The notes below the pieces were generated by a model. It made no database searches. It had not been told where the DNA came from and worked only from the letters and a program-made list of their open reading frames with translations. Positions 41,701-53,428 of a stretch of 64,000 nt of DNA are shown here, piece after piece. The first letter of the stretch is position 1; every line of letters begins with the position of its first letter. Location: the NCBI GenBank assembly GCA_036785325.1, contig JAXIVH010000070.1, forward strand, positions 438,501-502,500. Reading direction: 5' to 3'. Both the position numbers and the translations under genes were made by a program. The DNA comes from Urophycis tenuis (taxonomy: Eukaryota > Chordata > Actinopteri > Gadiformes > Phycidae).

Positions 41701-42282
41701 ACTTGAAATTCGTGTGGCACAGCAGAAAGTACAGGACACGAGTACAACAAATAAAACATATCAATCACTTAGCAAGATATATAGAAACCCTTGGGCGGAT
41801 GTAGGCCTACCTTGAGGAAGCTAGCCCAGCGTGGCCACCGCCAATACAGCGACCTCCTCCCCTGCTTCTGGTGTCCAGTCGCAGCGGCGCTGGGGACGCA
41901 GGGTCTCCATCGACAACAATGGAGTCGCTGCTGCAGAGAAACACACATCGATACCATATATTCTCATCTATTCTATGCACTTCCACATATTAGGCTACTT
42001 CACACATGTTATGTCAACCATTTTGTCAACTAGAATAACACGGCCGCGACTCTGATTGACAGTCAATTCACAAGCTGTAGTGGCGCCCACTAGCGGTAAC
42101 ATCGCGCAATTTCATTTCTCTCAGTTTTTCGACAGTTAAGGTCAAAAAGTGAAGCCAACAAAGTGAAACCGTTCAGAGAGATTCGGTTAGATTAGAGAAC
42201 GTTGAAAAGAGGGTTTTCTTTACCTGCGCTGTTGGCTGGACTTCTGAGTTTCTGCCACAACCTCAGGGGTTTCCTTGTCTTT
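38800..42282 (-). CDS. USP37-like ubiquitin-specific protease, 3' end missing
   Basis: Exons (minus, GT-AG): 42282-42224, 41930-41811, 41637-41561, 41390-41260, 41067-40936, 40846-40723, 40567-40416, 40124-40025, 39678-39614, 39404-39260, 38965-38800. The first four are a low-complexity N-terminal part. 41067 opens the peptidase C19 domain with the Cys box GLPNLGQTCYLNS. Then come KDAHEFLTCMLGKV (DAHEF box), RTCLG, CGDQSYKLEDFTNLAVDL, EYRCHCGDQLSFQQWSFLTL (CxC of the zinc ribbon) and VLVVQQKRFRFTP (the KRF box). This order is that of the fish USP37-like group, which removes ubiquitin from proteins in nucleus or cytosol. The last exon seen (NEEQVGDQGQGSRLTLSYGQ) comes before the expected His box (GHY...), and none is visible before the BEL/Pao element at 38 kb. 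The gene may be truncated and inactive, or its last exons lie farther away. Confidence 0.7.
39212..39275. repeat. 24-bp tandem repeat carrying splice donors
   Basis: Minus strand: CACCAGGTGAGACCCCACAT is repeated at a spacing of 24 bp, about 2.5 copies. Each copy has CAG|GTGAG, so USP exon 39404-39260 has a second equal donor 24 bp (8 codons) further on. Confidence 0.8.
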
Positions 42283-43654
42283 CTGTTCACAGTGAAACAA
42301 AACACACAAACTCTTTAGAAACATCACAAACACCCATCAGGGCTTCATGTCTTGTTCATAATAATTTGCGGTTCCTGCATGTGGATTGAGTTTTACAAAC
42401 TCTAGAGTTAACATGCTCAAAGTTAACATTCTGAGTCATGTCTTCAGCGTTAAATGTTACGCGTGTTGGTCAGTGCTATTGATACTTACTAAACGTAGCA
42501 GCCCGCTGCTCCTATGTACCATAGGATGGGTCAAATGCAGAGAACAAATTTCAAAGAACTGAGAATGACCAATAAACACAGAAAGGTCCTCTCTCTCTAT
42601 CATATACGTCATGCAGTTTTTGAGCATATCTTACGTACTATAACTTACATTTTAGTGTGTAAAGAACCTTTTCTGTCAGTCAACTTAGAAGATGAACAGC
42701 ATTGAATTCAACTTGTATCAATGCCTTGATGAAGTGTGTTTGCCAGACTAGCTAATGAGATCCTGCACATCTGAATCAAGTCACATTTTACCACTGCTTC
42801 CATCAAAGCTCATGTACAACCTTCCAGTTTATGTATGATGTAAATACTTACATGCGTTCAGTATGCACTTTATATTTCTCCAATGCTGCTACAAATCATT
42901 CTCCATTGCTGCTTATTTTCATTCTTCATCTTTCATTCTCCCTTGCTGCTCTTACTAGATCTGTGATGCCCTGATTTTACTGTTATTCTGTACTTATTGT
43001 ATTTTATTTTATTTAACTGTTTTCTTTGATTTTCCTTCCATGTTGGAATGGGCCTTGTCCAATACTTTTTATTGTACAGTATGACTGCACATTTGAAACT
43101 TGAAACCTGAAAATCATGACATTGTGATATTTTGTCTTGTAAACTATAGAATTGTTCACCTCATAAGAGGACAGAGGAGGAGGAGGAGGAGGAGGGAGGT
43201 GGAGAAAAAACAAGTTGATGCAGTTCTTCAGGTGTGACATTTTGCTAATAGCTTGGGGGACTCGCTGATCCTCCTACTATAACTGGAAGCATGCTTCTGT
43301 GAGTCTCTTCCTCAGCATACGCAAACAGTGTGCACAACTTCAGAGCTATCCACACAGAAAAAGAAAGTCTTCCCATTGTCCTGTTTTCTTCCACATAATA
43401 TGATGGAAACTTGACCTTCCTCTGCATTTGCAGTGACATCCCTACACTTGTTTAAGTGCATTTCTTGCAACACTTCTTGACCTTAGCTTTTGATCTTGAT
43501 GATGTTTGGTGCCTGCACTTTTTTGCAGATTACGGCTAAGTTGGTGAATATGTCCTACTATATCTTACTGTATACATCAAAGCAGTATGGTAGCATTATT
43601 TATAGAATGGCATAATGGCCTTGGATAACAGATCTTTCTATCTAAATGCAAGAA
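42283..43654. other. non-coding upstream of the USP gene
   Basis: First exon and promoter of the USP gene should be here. A short minus frame at 43190-43155 (PPPPPPPLSSYE before a GTGAAC donor) could be an exon but has no other support. Confidence 0.25.
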
Positions 43655-43860
43655 AATAGAATAGAATAGAAATACTTTATTAATCCAAAACTGGGAAATT
43701 GCAACGTAGCAGCAGCATTAGAATACACAGAATGAATGCAATTAGAAATAAAAAGTGTATGTATGTATATAAAAAATAATATATATATATTAAAAATATA
43801 AATATAAAATATAAACTAAAAATGTAAACTAAACTCATTTATTTAACCAAACTGATAGGT
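43655..43860 (-). repeat. LINE 3' tail
   Basis: Plus-strand text aatagaatagaaatacttta and ttaatccaaaactgggaaat is the reverse complement of a common teleost LINE end (ggg...ggatyaataaagta, then (TTCTA)n). Severely truncated copy. Confidence 0.6.
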
Positions 43861-44837
43861 TGACTTGGTGACTTAAGAATAGAAAGCGATGCAATAATGA
43901 CAACTTACAATAGAAGTGCCAGTTCATCAAATATTGGCCAGATTTTATAGGCCCTATATTCTGGCAGACATGAACATATACAATTAACTTCTCAAGCATG
44001 ATATCCTCACAAGATTCGACTTGAGATTTGAACTTAGAGACAGTTATTCACTGGGCTGATAGAATAGACTTGGTATGCTTTGATTCAGGCCATAACAGAT
44101 CAACATAGGCAAAATATTTGTAAAAATGTTTATATTTATAGAAAATATATAATAATGAAAAATGTCACGGAACTAAATACAATGTAAAGTAATTACCAAA
44201 TAAACATCTCATATGACAGGTGTGTTTGTCTTGTTCACTGATGTGATATTTTATACTCAGAAAACATTTTGATATATTATTTTATTAGTTTCAGGTTTTT
44301 ATTTGTCACATACAAAATCATACATGTACAAGCGGAACTTAGGCTACTTTGCCTACTCCTATGATGTTACATCATTAGTTACATTGTATGGCTTTATAAG
44401 CCATATAATGGCTGCAGAGACGACCCTAGTGGAAATTACAGTTGAAATCCAGTAGAAAATCCCAGTAGACATCCCATAGAACACCAGTAGAAAAACCATT
44501 TAAAAACCAATAGAAATTTTAACTGGTTCTTATTGGTTTTTATAGGGGAATTGGAACACATTCTACTGGTGTTTAACTGGTTTCTACTGGTCTCGAGACA
44601 ATGGCTACAGAGATGAGAAAATTTTTCACTGTTTTAACCCACTTTCTTTTACTTGCATATACCCCATATTGAGTAGGGCTGTACATAGACCAAAGACATA
44701 TCTTGTTTTCTCTACCTCTCTTGAACGTCGAAAACCGTGACAATGAGGTAATATGTTTCATAAAATGACAAAAAAGTTTTTTCATAAAATGTATTGATTT
44801 AACCATACAACAGCCTCAGCGAGGCTGAATAACAAAA
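43861..44837. other. non-coding
   Basis: No gene recognised. Around 44,430-44,590 short words (aaccagtagaaa, ttctactggttt) occur in both directions, giving a weak inverted repeat. Confidence 0.3.
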
Positions 44838-45352
44838 TCAGCAGGGGTAGACATGCAAACATCTGTTGAAGCTTGTATGAAAGCCCTGAAAATTGAGTAT
44901 TTTTAGATTAGATTAGATTCAACTTTATTGTCATTGTGCAGAGTACAAGTACAGGGACAACGAAATGCAGTTGGCGTTCTAACCAGAAGTGCAAATGAGC
45001 GATAAAGGTGCGGGTTGAAATCAAATGCAGAGTAAGGTGCAGAGTGCAAAATTGAAAAACATGAAAAGTGGCAGTAGTTATTTAGTTAGTTACCAGTAGT
45101 TAGTTATTTGATTAGCAGCGTAAGCAGTCACTTGTATCTCGGCCATCAATTGTGCTGTTCTATAGATACACAAAGCTTTCACAGTGGGGAAAAATAAAAA
45201 CAGGGGTAGATATGCAAACATCTGTTGAAGCTTGTGTGAAAGCCCTGAAAATGGAGTATTTGATAAGCAGCGTAAGCAACAGTCACTTGTATCTCGGCCA
45301 TCAATTGTGCTGTTTATAGATACACAAAGCTTTCACAGTGGGGAAAAATAAA
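44838..45352. repeat. tandem duplication with a LINE inserted in copy 1
   Basis: Unit of about 153 bp: tgcaaacatctgttgaagct ... gtaagc ... tctcggccatcaattgtgct ... ctttcacagtggggaaaa. Copy 2 is 45200-45352. Copy 1 is split (44838-44906 and 45111-45199) by a segment with LINE-type ending (44907-45110: (TTAGA)n, then caactttattgtcattgtgc and acgaaatgcagtt). Confidence 0.7.
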
Positions 45353-45497
45353 ATTGAGGCGGCTGAGCCGAGTAGCCCCCTAAATTAGTTCCTTTGGTCG
45401 ACAGTTGGTGGCAGCAGATTATTATGTTCCTGCAACAGAAGAAGAACGCGTATTTATTCGTTGAACCTCGGAAGACGACGTCAGTCCAAAAACCAAC

Positions 45498-46461
45498 ATG
45501 GCGTTGTTTTGCTTACAAAACTGTGCCTCTCCGTTAGTGCTGTTCGGCAGAAGGTTATTTACTCCGCGTGTCATTTCACTTTGTTCATATCACGAAAAGG
45601 TAAGCAATGTGCGACGTCGGTAAGACAACTGGTTTTCCACCGAATTGTCGTTAATTTGTCATAACGTAAGATAAAATAAGGTAGATGCAGCTTACAGACC
45701 ATTGATCACGAACATACGAAACTTCATTAACGCGTGTTTTTATCTGGTTTAAAGGTGGTGGACCACTATGAGAATCCAAGAAATGTGGGTTCTCTGGATA
45801 AAAACGACCAAAACGTCGGAACAGGTTTGGTGGGCGCACCAGCCTGCGGTGACGTCATGAAGCTCCAGGTGGGCCCGTGTACATTTGCGTTAAGGTTAAA
45901 CACGATTGAAAACGAACTTCATTCCGTCATTTAATTGCTCTACCTAAAGAAGGACTTTTACAGCGGGCTAATTTCAACTTTCAACTTTTCTACCAGATTC
46001 AAGTGGATGAAAATGGAAAGATTGTGGACGCGAGGTTTAAAACGTTTGGCTGTGGCTCAGCCATAGCGTCCAGTTCTCTAGCAACTGAATGGGTCAAGGG
46101 GAAATCTGTAAGTTGGGCATATAATAACCGAAATAAAGACATGAGATGTGTCATTGGGCAGTGACTGTTTAAGTTAATTTTAATTTCCAATGCAGGTCGA
46201 TGAAGCTTTGAAGATTAAAAACACAGACATTGCGAAAGAACTCTGCCTTCCTCCAGTCAAACTGCATTGTTCTAGTAAGTTTCAAGTCGTCCTACAAAAT
46301 TATACTTTGCTTGTTAAATGGTGGGATTATGGAACTAAATTTGAATTTATTTCTCTTTATTCTCTTTAGTGCTCGCAGAAGATGCAATAAAAGCAGCACT
46401 GTCAGACTACAGACTTAAGCAACGGGAGAAGCAGGATAAAACTGTGAAAGCCAGCATTTAA
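45498..46461 (+). CDS. iscu: iron-sulfur cluster assembly scaffold ISCU
   Basis: Five exons with clean borders: 45498-45599, 45755-45868, 45997-46107, 46196-46274 and 46370-46461, giving 165 residues (human 167). Residues 1-34 (MALFCLQNCASPLVLFGRRL...) are an Arg-containing, acid-free mitochondrial presequence. The scaffold follows (VVDHYENPRNVGSL). Its three cluster ligands are Cys in GAPACGDVMKL, Cys in KTFGCGSAIASSS and Cys in PPVKLHCSML, with the Asp in CGD. LPPVK is the site bound by the chaperone HSPA9/HSC20. On ISCU, NFS1-ISD11-ACP with frataxin and FDX2 builds [2Fe-2S] clusters in the matrix. AATAAA at 46528-46533 gives a short 3' UTR. The start is the first ATG after the GC-rich upstream part. 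Divergent to the USP gene; no bidirectional promoter is evident. Intact. Confidence 0.97.
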
Positions 46462-46533
46462 ATTCTGTCATCAGTATTTTGATCAGCAAACTTAAACTGT
46501 TGAAATGCAATACATTTCAGCTTGCCCAATAAA

Positions 46534-48585
46534 CTGTGGCAAGAGACATCACATGGCAGTGGTGGTCATTTATTTTGAATCAATTTAATGTTTGTTGCTC
46601 TATGGCATTTGATGTTCTAATTGTGTTTCCTTGAGGTAGTCATATTCACAGAATTGATAATGCTATATAGCTGTTAAATAATCGTTTTCTTTGCTTGAAG
46701 TGTTAATAAATATTCAACGCCTCTCCTTTTTGTTGTAAAATCTGTTTATTTACGTTTCTTATTTCTACAAAGCAAAGGCCTACGTCTCGTCTCATACTCT
46801 ACAAAAACCTGATCCATACCACGTTTGTAGATTAGCAAATGTTGATCCTGACATTTTTAATTACATTAACCAAAACAAGTGTATTTAACTCGTTCATGTT
46901 TCATGACAACAGAATGAACGGAGTTCAGATTATGCGGTGTATTCGAAAGCTAAGAGTTCAACAACACGGTTCTGCTGTAATGGCATGTTATACTGAGGGA
47001 GGCGGCTCAAAACGCAGAAACTTCACCTCGAGCGTTGCCCATCTCGGCCATCCCTCACCTTCTCTGCCACTTCAACAATAATCCAGACGTTCGTCACCAA
47101 CACAACACATCCAGAACGATGTTTGCCCATCTGCGCACCACCACCGTTCTTCAAAACCTCCATCTGTTTCCAATCAAGCAAGAATCATACTTGCGGACAT
47201 CTGGGTCAATAAACTGTATAAAGCAGCAATAATCTATACTGCTACTATTCAGTGAGGTCATGTCAATTGTTTTTCTGTTTGTTTAATCTGTGATCAACTG
47301 ATTACGCCATTGTCTCTTGATGTTGTACATTACCATAAAACATACAAATCTAAAATGAAACGTGACGTATCTAAAAGCTAATTCCAGTAGGAATGACCAG
47401 GTCTACATTTCTCAGAATATTATTATTATTTCTAAACCCAATTAGGTATATATAATTCAATCATCATGCCAAAAGACAATTGCCTAAAATACTGTCTATT
47501 GTCTTATAAAAAAACAAACATTGTATACTTTTGTTAAATAAAGTGCACAACCCAGGATGCAATTTATATCTTCCAACTAAATGCTACATGTGAGATTTTT
47601 GCATTTCCATCCTCTTCAACGGTTGCCATTTGTGTTGACCTGCTGGTACGCCGCCGGTACGTCTAGATATGACAAGGGTGTCAAACTAATTTTATTTCAG
47701 GGGCCACATAAAGCCTTATTAGATGTCAGGTGGACCAATCATAACATAATTAGGCTACCTATAAATAAGTTTTTTTTTTCCTTCCGCTGTTTTCGTGCAA
47801 AGAAGTACAAGTACATTAGAATACTTTTCATATTTAATGACATGATTTTACAAAACATCTCATGAACAACCTCAGATTTCTTAATACAAACGTGCAATTT
47901 GCTTCTGATTATCATTTCCTTGCAAGATGTATTTTTCGCCGTGATCGAGTCTCATAGTGGCCCCGAATACTATATTCCTTGAGCACCGACACTTGTTGAT
48001 TAAACACAAATACACACGGGTTTCCCACTCATCTCTGTGAATAAATAGGAAGAGGTCTTGGGAAAACTCTACACTCGGTGTCCACTTTTCTCCTTTTTGA
48101 CAAAGACATTTTGGCTAGTGAGGGTGTGAAGGTGAGTAGAAAATAAGGTAGCCCACACCGTAATTAGCAGAAGGCGCATTGCTACGATCTGCCGTTCAGT
48201 CTGAGTCATGGTCTGAGTGACAGAGTTGTGCCTCTTCTTCTACTGTGATTAAAACAGTGCGTCCCTAGCGGATGATTTAAGAACAGCATTTTATGAAGAA
48301 TTTTCACTATTGAGCTCATTGTTTTTAAAGATTCTTTGTCCTGGCTCTGACCAGGCAGGTCAATAAAACCTTAATAAAATACATTTCAATGCAGGAAATG
48401 TCTTGATCATTTCACCGTATACCACTGTCAGACAGGGTCCTTCATGTTATAGTATATAAGCAGAAAAAAGCATGGCTTTAATACATCATGTCACTCTTAC
48501 TCTCTTGAGATTCAGCCAGTGATGATCAACACTTTTATTCAGTGGCTAGTATTACCCTGAACACTCCTGTTCATCTAAGCCTTGG
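46534..48585. other. intergenic; hAT-like terminus near 47667
   Basis: No gene. 47667-47715 reads agggtgtcaaactaatttta, then tcaggggccacataaagcc, the widespread terminal phrase of vertebrate hAT-type repeats (GGTGTCAAACTCATTTT...GGGGCCACAT). The other end was not fixed. The rest is AT-rich. Confidence 0.4.
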
Positions 48586-49950
48586 TCAACTTTGAGATTG
48601 TGGAAGAGGAGCTACCCTCCGTTGGCAATAGAGGGTCTTTTTTAACAAAAGCAGCACAGCCAGGACAGTAACAGCTACCAGGACACATAACAAAACCAAC
48701 AGGGCTATGACCACCGCAGAGTAGTTCAGAGCTTCTGGTTCGGGTCGAGGTGTGGGTAGGACACCGGCCTTGTTTGTAGACAGGTAAGATTCGTTCCAGG
48801 ATGAACTATTTGCAGAAGCGCCCTGTGCTGCTGCAGTGCTGAGACACGTCGAGTCCTCTTGAGGGACCGCAGTGGTCGATCTCAGCTGTGAGTCTGAACT
48901 GACTGAAGGGGAGTGGTTGAGGGACAGACATTCCTCATAGCTCAGCCTCTCCAGTGAGATGTGCGGAGGATACACACGAGTCATGGAAAAGTCGCTGTCG
49001 GTATAATTATCATTATTAACATGACCTGTTCTCACTGAAGACTTACCCGGTGTTTGGTCCGGTCTAGCCAGGAGGCTAGCCATTTCAGGTTTGTTTCCTT
49101 CGTTGGGCTTCAGGATCCGAGGACAGATTGCCATGATGGACAGGTTCAGCAGCAGGTGGTGAGCGAGGTGAAACGGCTCTGTGCACACAAGGTCCGTGGC
49201 CATCTTAAGCCTTCCGCTCAAAAGCCAGCGGTAAAGATACAAGATGTCACATTCGCACACCCAAAGGTTATTACCCAGGTCTACGGACCGGAGTCTCGGG
49301 AGCCCTTCAAAGGCATTGTCAGGTACCGAACGCAAACAGTTGCTGTTGATCTTGAAAATCTGCAAGTTGACCAGGGAAGACATGGATAGCAGGTCGAGTG
49401 CAGATATACAGTTGGCGGAGAGGTCTAAATATGCCAGGGACGGGGGCAGCTTCGCGGGGAGGCTGGTCAGCCGGTTACCCCTCAACGAGAGGACCTGCAG
49501 TCTGTTCAGGCCCCACAGCGCTGCGGGCTGGATGGCCCGGATGCGGTTGTCTTCCAGGTCCAGGCGGGTGAGGTTGCCGAGGTGCTGCAGGGCCCCGGAC
49601 GTGATGTACGTGATGCGGTTTTCCTGCAGCTGCAGGGTCTCCAGGCTGGCCGGCAGGCCGCGAGGGAACCGCGCCAGCTGGTTGTGGCTGAGGCTGAGCT
49701 CCTGCAGGCCAGAGAAGGGCCTGAGTAGGTGGTCCACGTTGCACAGCTGGTTCCTGGCCACCGACAGCCCCGACGTGCTGAGGGGCACGGAGCCGGGGAG
49801 AGACCTGAGACCCAGGGACTCGCAGAGAACCAGGCGCCCAGGGCGGAGGCAGCAGCAGCCGGGGGGGCAAGGGGACATGGGCAGCAGGCAGACGACCAGC
49901 GGACAGACCGACAGCACAAGGAGGACACCGCAGCATCCACTCCAAGGCAT
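48586..49950 (-). CDS. leucine-rich-repeat type I membrane protein
   Basis: One uninterrupted exon, 454 residues. Residues 1-22 are a signal peptide (GVLLVLSVCPLVVCLL). A Cys-rich LRRNT cap follows (CPPGCCCLRPGRLVLC), then about eight LRRs of the LxxLxLxxNxL type (LSLSHNQLARFPRGLP, LDLEDNRIRAIQPAAL, LSLRGNRLTSLPAKLP), and an LRRCT cap (NLWVCECDILYLYRWLLSGR ... CTEPFHLA ... ICP). A Ser/Thr-rich stalk with N-glycosylation sites (NYT, NSS, NES, NYS) leads to one membrane segment (about 408-434, AVVIALLVLLCVLVAVTVLA) and a short basic tail (KKTLYCQRRVAPLPQSQS). Topology: ligand-binding ectodomain outside, small cytosolic tail. I cannot match it to a named family; platelet GPIb/GPV-like and OMG-like proteins have similar layout. 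Upstream at 50.0 kb there could be a non-coding exon. No damage seen. Confidence 0.85.
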   Translation of the reverse strand: MPWSGCCGVLLVLSVCPLVVCLLPMSPCPPGCCCLRPGRLVLCESLGLRSLPGSVPLSTSGLSVARNQLCNVDHLLRPFSGLQELSLSHNQLARFPRGLPASLETLQLQENRITYITSGALQHLGNLTRLDLEDNRIRAIQPAALWGLNRLQVLSLRGNRLTSLPAKLPPSLAYLDLSANCISALDLLSMSSLVNLQIFKINSNCLRSVPDNAFEGLPRLRSVDLGNNLWVCECDILYLYRWLLSGRLKMATDLVCTEPFHLAHHLLLNLSIMAICPRILKPNEGNKPEMASLLARPDQTPGKSSVRTGHVNNDNYTDSDFSMTRVYPPHISLERLSYEECLSLNHSPSVSSDSQLRSTTAVPQEDSTCLSTAAAQGASANSSSWNESYLSTNKAGVLPTPRPEPEALNYSAVVIALLVLLCVLVAVTVLAVLLLLKKTLYCQRRVAPLPQSQS

Positions 49951-50092
49951 GTCTCACTGTTAAACAGGAGCCACGAGGAGACAATACATACATTATGCAC
50001 CGTATTGTGGCTGAGTCATCCTCTTTCATCTGAGACGTCCTGTAATCCTTCTTGAGCAAAAGGCTTTTTCATTGACACACTTTTATTCGCTG

Positions 50093-50425
<333 letters not shown>

Positions 50426-51135
50426 CCGTCTATCTAGAGATAAAAACATCAGTCATTACTTACCATCCTTCTATGGCTGTTTGATCTGCTCTGGCTGTTT
50501 TCCATGCAGTCCTCACATGATCTCCGGTCTCTCAGGACAACCATCTTCTTTGAGAATTCCAAGCAGATGCTCATCAAAGTTTAAAGAGACCCTTAAGGTG
50601 CTGTATTACCTTCCAGTTTCTCTTCTTTATACATATTGCGCCATTGTCATTAGTGTCAAAGGGTATTAAGCCGGTCGCTCTAAATGTTTCATTTATTAAA
50701 TAAAATAGTCAATCGAATTCAAAGGATTGAACCAAGCTACAGTGTCAGAATAGCAGTCACTTTATCAACTTCAGACAGAAGACGTTCAGCAAAACGTGCT
50801 TTTTCTGTCACGCTGCTGGCGTGCCTGCCTGTGCCCGGCCACGTGATTCCTGGTGAAAAGTAAAAGTCAAAGCGTCAGTATTTTCTAGAATTATTTAGCA
50901 CCTCGTAGACAAAAGAGCAGGGAATGTGACTCTGGTGTTAGTCTCTGTCTCCGGTTTCCGCCACAACAAGCTGTTCCGCCGTTATCTTTGACATCTGAGC
51001 TCTAAGCGAAGTTTGTTAATCGTACAAAATACACACGAACGAGAGATAAATAAATAGGAAGTGACCAGCGGCGTATTTTTTCGTATTACATTTCAGCTTT
51101 TTATATATAGCTATTTTTTATAATATCTATAGCCC

Positions 51136-51198
<63 letters not shown>

Positions 51199-52636
51199 CA
51201 GACGAGGTCCCTAATAATTCAAAGAATGTCGTTTTTTGTCATTATTATTTTTAGACTTAGATATAGAATAAAAGCTATATACATATAGGTTGGTTAAATG
51301 TACTATAGGTAAACACTACTTTGACTACTGAATACTTATTAATACTACATTATATTACTTCATGAAATTACCATCACCAGAGATACCAGTTGATATTATT
51401 TTCTATAAAAGTTTCTACTGACTAAAATCAGTGACTGCGTAATGGTCAATGTAAGGAGATTGTTCGTGTTGATCATGTTTCAGGGCAAAGTTGCTCTGAA
51501 ATCTAGTTGAAAACTGTTAAAATATTAATAGTCTTGTTCGAACAGTAGTCAGACAAAAGTGGCTCTTGTCATTACTAAAATGTATTTCACTGCGGTCTGA
51601 AATGACATGATAAAAAGTTACAGCTGAAGTTAAAAAGTTACATGATGCAGGTTTAGAAAAAATAGAAGCAAGCTGAGAATATAAATGTACAATTCAACAC
51701 AAAGGTTGTTTAATTGTTCGAATAAATATTCAAATAGGGTTAAATACGCCAAACTAGTTTCCCTTCAATGTATCTACATTCGTAAAACAGGTGCACAACT
51801 TAGTCTGTAGCAGGCTTTAGGCCTACAACTTGGAAATCCTATTCTAATAATAATTAGGAATTGATTCACAAAAACTGATACAAAATACAAAATGAAACAA
51901 ACAATGCAAATACTAAAAGTAAATACTAAATACTAAAATTGTTATGATTATGTAAAGAGAAAAGTAGGCTATAGGCCTATAACCTACTTGTTAAACAAGT
52001 AAACAAGTTTACAGGTTTCACTTTTTGCATCATATACATTAAATCAGTAAGCTGTCATACTTAACCACATTGATCAATAATTGACCAAATGTTTAGCAGA
52101 TCTTGTTCAACCCTTTGATGGTTGTGGTTGGAGAAGACCAAACAAATATAAAATCAACACAAAGCAATTTATTTGTATCTATTTTGATTGAGACTTTAAT
52201 TTAAAATATTGCCTCAAATGTATTTTATTCTCGTGTTTGCCATATAAATCAAACATTTGCAGTTGATATGCTTCTATTATACCATACTCAATGAGGTGTC
52301 TTTGTATTAGGCTGACAAAACAAATCCCTGATGAACAGCGAGTCACCTCACATTTTGTTTATTTCAATGAGATATGCCATTTGAAAAGGTAGCACGTAGC
52401 CTGAAGATTAGGTGCATCTTTCAAACAAAAATCTCTTCTGCACAATTACAACTTCTGCTTGTTTCTCTCAGAATATCCTCTCCACCAAACTTCCAGGTAT
52501 ATTTCCCCATCTATGAATGCCTCACCATGTACACTGTATGTATTTATTCATGTTACATTTTTTTCTGATTCCATTTCATCTCTCTCAACACCTGAACTCA
52601 GTGGTGGTCAGCAGAGCCCGGTGGAGCCCCCCCCCC
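50426..52636. other. intergenic
   Basis: No gene recognised. (AAT)n at 51139-51196. The 3' part (52,400-52,636) is the probable 3' UTR of tmem119; a run of ten C stands at 52628-52637, directly after its stop. Confidence 0.4.
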
Positions 52637-53428
52637 CTAGTGGTGGGCCTTCTTCAGGTGGCAGGTGCAGACCACGTGTTGGGTGGAGCTCCCCTTCTGC
52701 TGCGCCTCCTCTTTCTGCTTCAGCTGCTCCTTGGGGCTCCTGGCCTCCTCCCTCCTCCTCTCCGTCACTGTCGGCTCATCCGCCTCCCTCACCTTTCGGG
52801 CCTCCTGGCGAGGCGAGGACCTCCCCTCCCTGCCCTTCTCCCCCACCAGCGCCTTGGACGGCATCCGCAGGTTCTTGGGCGAGGCCATGGCGCTCTGGAT
52901 CTGGACGCTCTTCACGTGGTCCACGGCGTAGGGCCGGCGCTCCTGCTGCTCCGCGGGGCTCGCCTTGGCCACGACGGGCGGCTCCTTGCGGGCCGCGGCG
53001 CCGCCCGGGGGCTTGTAGGCCTCCAGCTTGCGCTTGTGGCTCATGGCGGAGGCGCAGCAGACGATGAAGACCATGACGATGAGGAGGGAGGCGACCACGA
53101 TGATGATGAGCATGTACTCCTGCAGGAAGTCCACCACGCGGCTCAGCACAAAGTCCTTGAGGCGGATCATGGTGGTGGCGATGCCGTTGCCCAGGGAGGG
53201 GGGGGCCGAGGTGACCCGCGCCTCCCCCCCTTCCTCCGCCCGCCCCCCCGGCGGCCCGGTGGAGAAGGACGCTGGGAAGAGGAGCTCCGGCTCCCCGCCG
53301 TCGCCGCTGCCTCCGTCCATCGAGACGTTGAAGAGCAGCGGGGAGCCGCGGCAGCCGCCGGCGCCGGCCAGCACCAGCAGCACGGCCGTGACACACGCCA
53401 CACGGAAACCAGAGAGCGACGCCATCAT
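52637..53428 (-). CDS. tmem119: transmembrane protein 119
   Basis: Single coding exon, 263 residues (human 283). Signal peptide 1-28 (VACVTAVLLVLAGAGG), a Gly/Ser/Pro-rich ectodomain, one membrane segment (about 105-126) in the family signature VVDFLQEYMLIIIVVASLL, FIVCCASAMSHKRKLEAYKP, and a charged cytosolic tail. The match to mammalian TMEM119 is strong around the membrane (VDFFRQY ... FIVCA ... KASAYYP) and weak elsewhere, as usual for this gene. In mammals it marks microglia and promotes osteoblast differentiation through BMP/Smad; fish function is inferred. An acceptor (ctctcctcgcag) stands 17 bases before the ATG, so a non-coding first exon lies upstream. The coding exon is GC-rich, unlike its AT-rich surroundings. 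Adjacent to coro1c on the same strand, as in human. Fish often have two copies (a/b); which one this is I cannot say. Confidence 0.9.
   Translation of the reverse strand: MMASLSGFRVACVTAVLLVLAGAGGCRGSPLLFNVSMDGGSGDGGEPELLFPASFSTGPPGGRAEEGGEARVTSAPPSLGNGIATTMIRLKDFVLSRVVDFLQEYMLIIIVVASLLIVMVFIVCCASAMSHKRKLEAYKPPGGAAARKEPPVVAKASPAEQQERRPYAVDHVKSVQIQSAMASPKNLRMPSKALVGEKGREGRSSPRQEARKVREADEPTVTERRREEARSPKEQLKQKEEAQQKGSSTQHVVCTCHLKKAHH

Noticed and set aside
48586..49950. Assignment of the LRR gene as selplg
   Set aside because: SELPLG is a mucin without LRRs; position alone does not support it.
49244..50059. Long plus and alternative minus frames over the LRR gene
   Set aside because: Shadows in GC-rich coding sequence; the LRR frame explains the region.
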